From positions 1 to 8,640 of the forward strand of contig JAAZLZ010000159.1 in NCBI GenBank assembly GCA_012799075.1: DNA of 8,640 bases. Reading direction: 5' to 3'. Both the position numbers and the translations under genes were made by a program. Below are positions 1 to 7,165 of this stretch, in pieces. The notes under the pieces are model-generated. The model saw only the letters and a program-made list of their open reading frames with translations, was not told the DNA's origin and did no database searches. The number at the start of each line of letters is the position of its first letter. Position 1 is the first letter of the stretch. This stretch comes from Bacillota bacterium (lineage in GTDB: Bacteria > Bacillota > Limnochordia > JAAZLZ01).

Positions 1-734
1 AGCATACCGAAGATGCGGAAGTAATCATAGCCCAGGCTGTACAGCACATCTAGATGCTTAAGGGCCTGGGCAGTATTTTTCATACCGACGGCATCGACAA
101 AGGCAAAGATCCGCTTATCATCCTCCCCTTGGCTGGGAAAGAACAGCTGATCAAATTCCTCTTGGGAAAGGGCGCCCCCCGGATTGTAAAGGGCCATTTT
201 CTCCAGTTCCGTATCTAGGTAGCCAAGGTCCTCCATTGCGGCCAGCTCCCGGACTGATGCCGGGGGGAGTTTGAGGCCAAGCTGGGCTGCCCTCGTTTCC
301 AGCCAGCGCTTAAGCCCTGGTCCCGTTAGGTGATCAAAGACATACACCTTGCCGGACTTAGCCGCCGCCCTGTACAACTTCCGCCCCCGATCGAGCTTGA
401 CGGCGGTGAGGACCAAGTATCCCGGGGGCAGTTTAGGCAAGGAGAGGGCCAAGGCTTCTTGTTCCCCATCGTCCATATCCTCGATCCCCAGCACCGTAAC
501 GACCCCATAGCGAGCCCCAAAGGGCACCGTCGCCAAGGCGGCGGTGATTGACTGGGCCAAGGCTCCCCGCCCCTCCATGGGAATGCTGCCCCACTCCCGC
601 TCCCCAGGCTCAAGCAGACCCTCAACGATGGCCTTCAGGGCTTTTCGTTTGAGATAATCTTCTGGCCCATAGAGCAGGCAAATAGGGGGAAAGGTCCCTT
701 GCTTTAGATCCCTTTGCACCTCTTCATAGCCCAA
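1..734 (-). CDS. holA: DNA polymerase III subunit delta (HolA), C-terminus cut by window edge
   Basis: Delta subunit of the clamp loader: it binds the beta sliding clamp and opens it so it can be placed on primed DNA. The frame is open from position 734 to the window edge, giving 244 codons of a protein normally about 330-340 residues long. Near the N-terminus (residues 20-33) is LLYGPEDYLKRKAL, the typical delta opening that stands where active AAA+ subunits have a P-loop. About residue 70 comes ALATVPFGARYGVVTVLGIE, matching the family's 'PFF..RRLV.V' strand. Later come MEDLGYLDTELEKMALYN and FAFVDAVGMKNTAQAL, matching the domain II/III 'L..E.EKLALY' and 'DLVDAI' blocks. The start is taken as TTG at 732-734, because AGGGAGG (743-749) lies 8 nt upstream and the nearby ATG at 737-739 is in another frame that stops after 11 codons. 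Only 15 nt separate it from the comEC stop, the common Bacillota arrangement, and the SD begins directly after that stop. Confidence 0.93.
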   Translation of the reverse strand, partial: MGYEEVQRDLKQGTFPPICLLYGPEDYLKRKALKAIVEGLLEPGEREWGSIPMEGRGALAQSITAALATVPFGARYGVVTVLGIEDMDDGEQEALALSLPKLPPGYLVLTAVKLDRGRKLYRAAAKSGKVYVFDHLTGPGLKRWLETRAAQLGLKLPPASVRELAAMEDLGYLDTELEKMALYNPGGALSQEEFDQLFFPSQGEDDKRIFAFVDAVGMKNTAQALKHLDVLYSLGYDYFRIFGM

Positions 735-742
735 TCCATTCG

Positions 743-749
743 CCTCCCT
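743..749 (-). promoter_or_regulatory. Shine-Dalgarno site of holA
   Basis: AGGGAGG begins at the base directly after the comEC TAA stop (750-752) and ends 8 nt before a TTG codon. It decides the TTG start of holA over the out-of-frame ATG between them. The tight packing suggests that holA is translated from the comEC message. Confidence 0.75.
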
Positions 750-3107
750 TTAGGATCTTTCTCCTTTTGGGAGTAGATTCCTCCGGGTGGGAATGACCCT
801 AAAGGACCGGCCATTGGTAACCACCCGCACCGCCCCATCCAAGTCCGTTCGATAGGTAGACACCCCGGCCCCTGCTAAAAAGGCCAAGACCGCCGGTGAC
901 GGCTGGCCAAAAGGGTTTGCCCCTACGGAGATAACGCATGCCAGGGGGCTGACTGCAGCCAGGAAGGAAGGGTTAAGGGCGAGCCGACTCCCATGATGGG
1001 GATATTTCAACACATCGGCAGTTAGTCTGCTTCCCTGCTGCAGCAAGTACTCCTGACCTTCAAAGTCCAAATCGCCGGTGAACAAGAAGCTTACCTCTCC
1101 GTAATCAACGAGACACACGATGGAATTATTGTTGACATCGGAAGTAGTCCCTTTAAGATGCACCGCCGGGGGATGGAGAATGCTAATCCCCGGTTCAAGG
1201 TGCAAACCCGCCCTACCGGTCAGGTAGTTTCCTTGCCTTGCCAGCAGGTGATACCGATCATACGCAACAGTTGGGCCAGCCTCCCCGTTATCAACGACCA
1301 ATCCGATAGGCATCTCCTCCAAGGCGGCAATCAGTCCTTGGAAGTGATCCTCATGGGGATGGGTGCAAATCACCACATCCAAGTACTTGATGCCCCGCCG
1401 ACGGAAATAGGGAAGGAGGGTGTCCCGGCCCACATCGTAGTCCCCCGCTAGATGCTCGGGGCGACCTCCCCCATCGATGAGAACCCTGACTCTCCCGGGA
1501 AACTCGAGCAAGGCCGCATCCCCCTGCCCCACATCGAGGAAGGTCACCACCAATTCCCGGCGATAAAGATCCATCACCCTTGCCCAAAGGAAAAGGGTCA
1601 GAACAAGGAGGACGGCGGCGAGCTTCCGGCGCCGGATGGGGCCGTTGCCGATGTTGTGGGGCAACAGCTTCCTTTCCTGCTTCCACAGCCAAACAAGGAG
1701 CACATAATAGCCCACCACCAACAGGGCGGGCGGTTGGGCGGGTTCAAAGTAGAGGGGGAGCTTGGCTAGGGTGCGGGCCAACCAAAGGAAAACATCCATC
1801 AGCTTGACCAGACACCAGCTAAGGGGCAAGGCCGCGGGCAGCCAGACTTGTCCCATAAATCCTAATAGCAGCCCCATCCCCAGGATCAACCCGGCCAAGG
1901 GTATGGCTAGGGGGTTGGCAAGGAGCCCTGCCAAGGCGAGCTGTTGGAAGTGATACACCATCAAGGGCCAAGTCCCCAGCTGGGCGGCTGCTGAGGCGGC
2001 CATGACTGCGGGCAGGGGGCCCGTCAGTTGCGGCGTCAGGCAGATGAGGGCCCAGGTTGCGGCGAAGGATAATTGAAAGCCCACCTCCCCCCATTGGAGG
2101 GGATTGATAAGCAAGAGGATCAAAGCTGCCAAAGCCCAGAGATTAAGGCCATCGGCCCGGCGATGAAGGAGGAGGCCTCCGATGGCGCCAACGGCCATCA
2201 GGAGCGCTCGCCAGGCCGATGCCCGGGGTCCAATGGCCAGGACATAAAAGAAGATGGCGCCTAAAGCCAACAGCTGACCTAGGGGCTGGGGCAGGCGGAA
2301 GATGCGCCCAAGAAGCAGGACGAAGGCCCCGACCAGGCCCACATGGACCCCGGAAACGGCCAGCAAGTGCCCCAGGCCCGTCCTTGTAAAATCCAGTTCG
2401 ATCTCGGGGGAAAGATCCTCCCGCTGCCCCGTCGCCATGGCGATGAGGACTTCGGCTTGGGTGGGGGGAAGAACTTCCCGCCAAAGGGAGATGAAGCGGT
2501 CCCGCAGGGCCAGGGCCCACCGGACGAGAACCTTTCCCCCACCCTCGGTTAAGATCGTCAAGTCCCCTTCCTCTACGTAGACCACCCCGCCTATGCCCCG
2601 GCGGAGCAAATAAGAAGCATAGCAAAACTCCCCCGGGTTCCCAGCCCGCTGGGGCGATCGCAAAGGTGCCGAAAGCAGCAGTTCATCACCGTAAGCGGGG
2701 GGCTTCTGATCGGGGGACATTTGGGCCGTCACCTGGAGCAGGCCCCGGCCCCGCCACCGGGTGCCATCCTGGATTAGCTCCTCGACAGCCAGGGTAAAGC
2801 GTGCCCGATCCTCCGTGTAGACAGGGGAAGTTGCCACCCGGCCCCGCAAGGTCATTTCTTGCCGGGAGTAAAAGGCGGTCAATTGACGAGGCCCTTCCAG
2901 CACTGCACTTGTCCGGACCAGTCCCAAGACAATGAGAAGCAAAGCCACCAACCACCGGGCCCAAGACAGCCGGTGGCCGGCGAAGAGGTAGTAAAGGGCG
3001 GCTAGGATGACGGGCCAAAGAAGATGCCTGCCCAAGGAAGTGAAAACGTAGCCGAAGAGGCAGCCAAGGCCATAAAAAGCTAAAACCCAAAGGAGCGGAC
3101 GCCGCAT
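750..3107 (-). CDS. comEC: ComEC/Rec2 DNA-uptake channel protein with metallo-beta-lactamase nuclease domain
   Basis: Inner-membrane channel that passes one DNA strand into the cytoplasm during natural transformation. Numbered from the ATG at 3107 it has 785 residues, a full length for the family. Order: two or more N-terminal membrane helices (about 5-65); an OB-fold-like soluble domain (about 80-185) ending in the family block NPGEFCYASYLLRRGI; the polytopic Competence domain (about 220-500) with LLAVSGVHVGL (SGVH at 252-255); and a C-terminal metallo-beta-lactamase domain (from about 520). In that last domain DVGQGD (525-530), THPHEDH (582-588), GD (678-679) and PHHGS (His704, His705) keep the metal-binding residues, so a nuclease role is possible. 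Start choice: an in-frame ATG at 3122 has no good ribosome site, while AAGGTGGTG, one mismatch from AAGGAGGTG, lies 3-4 nt before the ATG at 3107. The longer form would add five residues. No comEA is directly upstream; the preceding gene is a helicase about 80 nt away. Confidence 0.95.
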   Translation of the reverse strand: MRRPLLWVLAFYGLGCLFGYVFTSLGRHLLWPVILAALYYLFAGHRLSWARWLVALLLIVLGLVRTSAVLEGPRQLTAFYSRQEMTLRGRVATSPVYTEDRARFTLAVEELIQDGTRWRGRGLLQVTAQMSPDQKPPAYGDELLLSAPLRSPQRAGNPGEFCYASYLLRRGIGGVVYVEEGDLTILTEGGGKVLVRWALALRDRFISLWREVLPPTQAEVLIAMATGQREDLSPEIELDFTRTGLGHLLAVSGVHVGLVGAFVLLLGRIFRLPQPLGQLLALGAIFFYVLAIGPRASAWRALLMAVGAIGGLLLHRRADGLNLWALAALILLLINPLQWGEVGFQLSFAATWALICLTPQLTGPLPAVMAASAAAQLGTWPLMVYHFQQLALAGLLANPLAIPLAGLILGMGLLLGFMGQVWLPAALPLSWCLVKLMDVFLWLARTLAKLPLYFEPAQPPALLVVGYYVLLVWLWKQERKLLPHNIGNGPIRRRKLAAVLLVLTLFLWARVMDLYRRELVVTFLDVGQGDAALLEFPGRVRVLIDGGGRPEHLAGDYDVGRDTLLPYFRRRGIKYLDVVICTHPHEDHFQGLIAALEEMPIGLVVDNGEAGPTVAYDRYHLLARQGNYLTGRAGLHLEPGISILHPPAVHLKGTTSDVNNNSIVCLVDYGEVSFLFTGDLDFEGQEYLLQQGSRLTADVLKYPHHGSRLALNPSFLAAVSPLACVISVGANPFGQPSPAVLAFLAGAGVSTYRTDLDGAVRVVTNGRSFRVIPTRRNLLPKGERS

Positions 3108-3122
3108 ATGCACCACCTTCAT

Positions 3123-3187
3123 CGGGCATAGGGGTGTCTGCCGGGTTAATGAAAGTATTGGCTACTTGAGGGGATGTTCCTCCCCCG
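3123..3187 (-). other. Helicase-comEC gap, no clear terminator
   Basis: Just after the helicase stop the minus strand reads CGGGGGAGGAACATCCCCTC, which can fold into a stem of about 5 bp (GGGGA/TCCCC). No T-run follows, so it is a poor intrinsic terminator and read-through into comEC is likely. No start codon follows the GGGGGAGG at a useful spacing, so it does not mark a small gene. I see no strong sigma-A promoter here. Confidence 0.4.
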
Positions 3188-5446
3188 CTACAAGACGATG
3201 GCTACCTCATCCCGGTCCATCCGGTCAATGCAGGCCTGAAGCTTAGCGCCTAGACTCCGGTCTTCCGATGCCGCACCTCTTATTTGCCGAAGCAAATCGA
3301 TCCCCCGCCGCAGACTATAGACCAGGTCGCCTTCATCCATGCCCGACCCTTCAAGGAGGTCCCCGAAGGAGACTCCTCTGCTCCAGTTGTAGGCAAAAAG
3401 GACGGGATGGTCATGGAAGCGGACGCTGGCATCTCCCGTCAATCTGGTCTCCAAGTCTTGCAGGAAGCGCACCTGCTTGATGACCGGAGCTAGATCCACT
3501 ACCCGCTGGGGACGGCGGAATTCGTTGCGCCGGGGCTCATAATCGATTCCCGCAACCAAACCGTTAATCTCATCGATGGTGTACTCATGGAAGATGCCGG
3601 CAAAGAAAAGTTCGGTGACCAATAGTTCCTGCACCTGGATGCGGGCGGCAAATTCTCCCCTGGCAGTGAACTCATCACCCCTTAGGTAGTCCAAAGCCTG
3701 AAGCAGAGTCTTCTTGGCAGCAAACTCCAAGCGGTAGCGTTCCGGAGCATCCATTTTGTCGAGCTGCTCCATCAAATGGTCCAGCTCCCTTTGTTCCCGG
3801 AGCCATTGTTTGTTCCACTTGCGACAATGCTCAACTTGCTTCGGAGCGCATTTCTTGCGGGAACCGGCCAGGCGCTTCTCCAGTCGGCCAATCTCCCGCC
3901 TTAATAGGGCCCGCTGGCGACGATCCCGTCGCTTCTTGCCCAGATTGGCCATTGTCCTTTCCAGCTCTTCTAGTTTCCTTCCCAGCTGGCGGTCGCCCAC
4001 AGGACATTCCGGGCGGCCCCGGGCCGCACAGTATTTTTCTTCGGCCCATCGGGTTTTGATGGCTTCCACCCGCTGCTCCGCCCGGCGGCGATCGAGCTGG
4101 TTTTGGAAGCTCGCGAAGTTCTGCTGCAAGATCCGGCCGATTTCTTCCTCATCGTACTTGCGGACAAGGTTCAGGACGCTGTTGTATGAGAGGGCGAAAC
4201 GGCTTTGGAGGGGCTCCACATCCTCCTCCCGGAGGGAGGGCAGCTCCTCGGGGCGAAAGTATTTAAGGTCGATGAGGGAAAACACAAAACCTTCCTCGTC
4301 AATCCCCCGTCGCCCCGCCCGACCTGCCATCTGAAAGTATTCCCGGTTGGCCAGGGGCCGGAAGACCTCCCCATCCCACTTGGTCAGGGATTCAAAGCAA
4401 ACGGTTCGGCAAGGGAAGTTAAGGCCCACAGCAAAGGTTTCGGTGCAGTAGATGATCCTTAATAAACGCCTTTCAAAGAGTTCTTCCACCACATCCTTCA
4501 CCACCGGCAAGAGCCCGGCATGGTGAAAGGCGATCCCCCTTTGCCAAAGGTCGAGGAGTTCCTTTCCCCGGCGCCGAACGCCCGGTGGGTAGCGCATAGT
4601 CACTTCGTTGACCACCTTTCGGATTTCCGCCTTCTCCCGGTGATCGAGGAAGTCTTGGATCTGCCCCAATTCCCTGGCTCCCTGCTCACATTTGCGACGG
4701 CTGAACATGAAGAAAAGGCAGGGGAAGTAACCAGCACCGATGTAATCCAATAAGTCCAGATGGGTGGTCGACTCGAACTTGGCTCCCTTGCCCTTAAGCC
4801 GCCAATAGTATTGCAACAGTTGTTTGCGGGTGCAAAGGCCCCTGTTGATTTCAAACAGCCTGTGCTCCAAGGGAACGGCCCGCTGATGGTGGCGAACGAT
4901 CTTGATGTCCTGTTGGTGGACCTGGCCTATCCAGTCGGCCAGTTCATCCGCATTGGGGATGGTGGCGCTCAAACCTAGAAAACGCATGGTGGGAGGCATG
5001 AAAATCAAGCTTTCCTCCCAAACGCTGCCCCGCTCAGGATCGTCAATGTAATGGACCTCATCGAAAATCACATAGGCCACGTGGGCAAGGCGGGCCGGGT
5101 CTAAATGAAGGAGGTTGCGAAAGATCTCCGTCGTCATGATCATCACCGGCGCATCCTGGTTGATGACGATATCCCCCGTTAGAATCCCCACCTGGTCCGG
5201 CCCCAAGAGGCGCTTAAACTCTTTGAATTTCTGGTTGCTAAGGGCCTTGATGGGTGCGGTGTAAACCACCCCTTTGCCTTCCCGGTAGGTCTTTTCAATC
5301 AAATAGTCGGCTATTAGGGTCTTGCCGACGCCGGTCGGTGCGGAGACCAAGACGGAATGTCCAGCCTCGATGTGTTCAATGGCTTCCAGCTGGAAAGGAT
5401 CCAGCTTGAACCCCCGATAGGTCCCTTCCATCACTAAATTTGTCAC
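3188..5446 (-). CDS. Ski2/Mtr4-like DEVH-box superfamily II helicase with DSHCT-type C-terminus
   Basis: ATP-dependent nucleic-acid helicase of the Ski2-like group (COG4581 type), 752 residues, probably cytoplasmic and probably acting on RNA; the substrate is inferred from the family. RecA-like domain 1 has a Q-motif-like DPFQLEAI (16-23), Walker A APTGVGKT (36-43), motif Ia TAPIKALSNQKF (63-74), DEVH (129-132) and SAT (160-162). Domain 2 has FMFSRRKCE (246-254), HHAGLLP (308-314), ETFAVGLNFP (336-345) and QMAGRAGRRGID (372-383). A winged-helix-like part with YNSVLNLVRKY (421-431) follows. Residues about 450-570 are a very charged predicted coiled coil with two CX7C pairs (Cys473/481 and Cys533/541). 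A DSHCT-like domain (about 590-752) ends in GVSFGDLLEGSGMDEGDLVYSLRRGIDLLRQI-type sequence. The start is GTG at 5446, 6 nt after the yigZ stop, with a weak GGGGTGG (5457-5463) 10 nt before it; an ATG at 5431 is possible but has no ribosome site. It resembles actinobacterial HelY in class, but I do not claim orthology. Confidence 0.92.
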   Translation of the reverse strand: MTNLVMEGTYRGFKLDPFQLEAIEHIEAGHSVLVSAPTGVGKTLIADYLIEKTYREGKGVVYTAPIKALSNQKFKEFKRLLGPDQVGILTGDIVINQDAPVMIMTTEIFRNLLHLDPARLAHVAYVIFDEVHYIDDPERGSVWEESLIFMPPTMRFLGLSATIPNADELADWIGQVHQQDIKIVRHHQRAVPLEHRLFEINRGLCTRKQLLQYYWRLKGKGAKFESTTHLDLLDYIGAGYFPCLFFMFSRRKCEQGARELGQIQDFLDHREKAEIRKVVNEVTMRYPPGVRRRGKELLDLWQRGIAFHHAGLLPVVKDVVEELFERRLLRIIYCTETFAVGLNFPCRTVCFESLTKWDGEVFRPLANREYFQMAGRAGRRGIDEEGFVFSLIDLKYFRPEELPSLREEDVEPLQSRFALSYNSVLNLVRKYDEEEIGRILQQNFASFQNQLDRRRAEQRVEAIKTRWAEEKYCAARGRPECPVGDRQLGRKLEELERTMANLGKKRRDRRQRALLRREIGRLEKRLAGSRKKCAPKQVEHCRKWNKQWLREQRELDHLMEQLDKMDAPERYRLEFAAKKTLLQALDYLRGDEFTARGEFAARIQVQELLVTELFFAGIFHEYTIDEINGLVAGIDYEPRRNEFRRPQRVVDLAPVIKQVRFLQDLETRLTGDASVRFHDHPVLFAYNWSRGVSFGDLLEGSGMDEGDLVYSLRRGIDLLRQIRGAASEDRSLGAKLQACIDRMDRDEVAIVL
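3737..4099 (-). other. Coiled-coil insertion with two CX7C pairs in the helicase
   Basis: Codons about 450-570 of the helicase encode a segment rich in Arg, Lys, Glu and Leu, with leucines spaced as in a coiled coil. It has one CX7C near each end: CAARGRPEC (473-481) and CAPKQVEHC (533-541), about 51 residues apart. If the two helical arms fold back as a hairpin, the four cysteines would meet at its base and could bind Zn or an Fe-S cluster. The segment sits after the winged-helix start, where Mtr4 and Ski2 carry their arch or stalk insertion. Sequence and spacing are seen; fold and metal binding are inferred. Confidence 0.55.
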
Positions 5447-5452
5447 TTCGTC

Positions 5453-6094
5453 TCATCCACCCCTGTTTTCTTTGACCATTACGTACTCAATCCCCAACTG
5501 CTCAATGAGGGCCTCGCCCCTGGTCAGATCCAGGGCCGTCTGACTGATGAAATCCACCGCGGGAAGGGGCAACAGGACATCTAGATCGACCAAAGCTCCG
5601 TAATCAGCCTCCTCAATGGCGCCCCCGGCCTGGATGATCTCGTTTTGCAGTTTGCCCAATGCACCGTAGTCTAGGCAGATCCGAAGGCGCCGCCTGGGCT
5701 GGCAAAGGGCCTTGGGGGCCTCCCGCAAGACTTCTGCCGCGGCCTTGCTGTAGGCCCGCACCAAGCCGCCAGCCCCCAGCAGGATGCCGCCGAAATAGCG
5801 GGTGACGACAACCACCACGTTATGCAGGTCTTCCCGCTGGATCACCTCTAAGACGGGTCGTCCAGCGGTGCCAGCCGGCTCCCCATCATCGCTGCTGCGG
5901 ATCAGCTCATCGGCAAAGCCCACTCGCCAGGCATAGACGTTGTGGGTCGCTTCCCGATGGAGTTCCCGGATCTTCTCAACGAAGTCCCAGGCTTCTTCTT
6001 CATCTTTGGCTGGGCCCGCCTGGGCAATGAACTCCGACTTGCGTACGGTGATGCTCACTTGCCACCCTTTGGCTATGACCCTGTATTCCTGCAA
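5453..6094 (-). CDS. yigZ: YigZ/IMPACT (UPF0029) family protein
   Basis: 213-residue cytoplasmic protein of the widespread YigZ family, the usual length. The N-terminal UPF0029/IMPACT domain (about 10-125) carries KSEFIA (19-24), ATHNVYAWRVG (49-59), SDDGEPAGTAGRP (68-80) and TRYFGGILLGAGGLVRAYS (98-116), all family signatures. The C-terminal part (about 135-205) fits the ferredoxin-like DUF1949 domain. The exact bacterial function is unsettled; eukaryotic IMPACT/Yih1 restrains the kinase GCN2 and contacts ribosomes, so a translation-linked role is inferred only. The start is TTG at 6092-6094: an in-frame TGA at 6101-6103 blocks extension, there is no early in-frame ATG, and a GGTGGAG ribosome site lies 9 nt upstream. 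Its stop is 6 nt before the helicase start, and the end of its coding sequence contains the helicase's weak ribosome site, which favours translational coupling. Confidence 0.93.
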   Translation of the reverse strand: MQEYRVIAKGWQVSITVRKSEFIAQAGPAKDEEEAWDFVEKIRELHREATHNVYAWRVGFADELIRSSDDGEPAGTAGRPVLEVIQREDLHNVVVVVTRYFGGILLGAGGLVRAYSKAAAEVLREAPKALCQPRRRLRICLDYGALGKLQNEIIQAGGAIEEADYGALVDLDVLLPLPAVDFISQTALDLTRGEALIEQLGIEYVMVKENRGG

Positions 6095-6103
6095 TGTCAG
6101 TCA

Positions 6104-6110
6104 CTCCACC
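6104..6110 (-). promoter_or_regulatory. Shine-Dalgarno site deciding the TTG start of yigZ
   Basis: GGTGGAG lies 9 nt upstream of the TTG at 6092-6094. With an in-frame TGA overlapping the spacer (6101-6103), it makes TTG the only reasonable start. The 48-nt gap (6095-6142) to the dehydrogenase gene upstream shows no hairpin with a T-run. Confidence 0.65.
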
Positions 6111-6142
6111 ATCCTTCATTCCCTCTTCTGCCCCCTCTTATG

Positions 6143-7165
6143 CTAGGGGCGCAAAAGGATCTTGGACATGCTGCCGGCAGCCTGGGCAAAGGCCGCTTGG
6201 AATTCCTGGAGGGGATAGACATCACTGATGAACGAGGTCAAATCTAAATCTCCTTGTCGGACCAAGGCCACCGCGGTATCCCAGGTCTGCCACATGCAAC
6301 GGCCAAATATCCCCATCAAGCGCTTCTCCTGCAGGACAATGTCCTGCAAGACGTCAATCTCCACAGGACCGTCCAGATTGCCCACCGCAACCATGGCGCC
6401 CTGTTTGCGCAGCATGCCCAAGCCCTGTTTGAAAGCCGTTCGGCTCCCCGACATTTCCAACACCACATCGGCGCCCAAACCCCAAGTGGCATCCCAGACG
6501 GCCTCCACCGGGTCCTGCTGTTGGGAATTAATGGTGATGTCGGCTCCCAGGGAAGCGGCCCGGGCAAGTTTGGCCGGCGTGCGGCTGATGGCAATCACCT
6601 GAAGGGCTCCAAGGCGCTTAGCGGCCGCCGCGGCCATCAAACCAATAGGCCCGCAGCCTAAAATCACCACGGCTTTTTCTTGCACCCCCGCCTGCTGAAT
6701 GGCGTGGATGGCAACGCCCAAAGGTTCCAGGAGAACTGCCCCCGGCAGCCTTGCGGGTATCTTCCTAACGGCCCAAGGGGACACGGCCAGGTAGCGGGCG
6801 AAGCACCCGTCATGGGTCCGACCGACGATGCCTAAGTTGGCGCAGATATGCATTCGCCCCGTGTCGCAATAGTGGCACGCCAGGCAGGGTATGTGGGTCT
6901 CTCCGGCAACGTAGTCGCCCGGTGCAAACCCAGCCACCCCCGACCCTACCTCCCTGACCCAGCCGACGTATTCATGCCCCATCACTAAAGGATAGGGGAA
7001 GGTCTGTCCCTGCACACTAGGTCGCCAATGGAAAAGCTGCAAATCAGAGGCGCAAATGGCCGCCTCTTCCACCTCAATGAGCACTTCTCCTTCTTTGCAC
7101 CGAGGGATCGGCACTTCTAGAAGTTCGGCCCCAGGTCCATCGCCTACCTTGCAGATTGCCTCCAT
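6143..7165 (-). CDS. Zinc-dependent medium-chain dehydrogenase, threonine 3-dehydrogenase-like
   Basis: 340-residue zinc-containing medium-chain dehydrogenase/reductase that should oxidise a secondary alcohol or polyol with NAD(P). Catalytic zinc ligands are Cys38, His64 and Glu65 (GHEYVG), with Glu147 (LEPLG) as a possible fourth. The structural zinc site is complete: Cys94, Cys97, Cys100 and Cys108, spaced C-x2-C-x2-C-x7-C. The Rossmann glycine motif is GCGPIG (170-175). Closest by eye is L-threonine 3-dehydrogenase: GETHIPCLACHYC, VLEMSGSRTAF (235-245) and GIFGRCMWQTWD (285-296) match its blocks, and length agrees. However, TDH's ICGTDxH reads ICASDLQ here, so the Thr and the relay His are replaced, and EPLGVAIH is more like sorbitol or butanediol dehydrogenases. 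Threonine activity is therefore doubtful. After strand beta-2 the usual acidic residue is replaced by Ser194-Arg195, hinting at NADP preference. The ATG start has GGGGAGG 7 nt upstream. It is the first gene of the minus-strand cluster. Confidence 0.88.
   Translation of the reverse strand: MEAICKVGDGPGAELLEVPIPRCKEGEVLIEVEEAAICASDLQLFHWRPSVQGQTFPYPLVMGHEYVGWVREVGSGVAGFAPGDYVAGETHIPCLACHYCDTGRMHICANLGIVGRTHDGCFARYLAVSPWAVRKIPARLPGAVLLEPLGVAIHAIQQAGVQEKAVVILGCGPIGLMAAAAAKRLGALQVIAISRTPAKLARAASLGADITINSQQQDPVEAVWDATWGLGADVVLEMSGSRTAFKQGLGMLRKQGAMVAVGNLDGPVEIDVLQDIVLQEKRLMGIFGRCMWQTWDTAVALVRQGDLDLTSFISDVYPLQEFQAAFAQAAGSMSKILLRP

Noticed and set aside
326..625. 99-codon minus-strand ORF near the window start
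   Set aside because: It lies in a different frame within holA, whose own frame is open throughout and shows delta-subunit motifs.
2143..2625. 160-codon minus-strand ORF inside comEC
   Set aside because: Shifted-frame shadow of the comEC Competence domain, rich in Gly, Pro and Arg as expected from GC-rich DNA, with no family signature.
2686..3129. 147-codon minus-strand ORF starting 7 nt before the longest comEC frame
   Set aside because: It overlaps comEC in another frame and shows no domain, whereas the comEC frame has the N-terminal helices and the OB-like NPGEF block.
3165..3187. Possible terminator after the helicase gene
   Set aside because: The stem is only about 5 bp and no T-run follows on the minus strand.
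3756..4334. 192-codon plus-strand ORF rich in Ser and Arg opposite the helicase
   Set aside because: It is the antisense of the charged coiled-coil region, has a low-complexity composition with no recognisable domain, and the minus-strand frame has clear helicase motifs.
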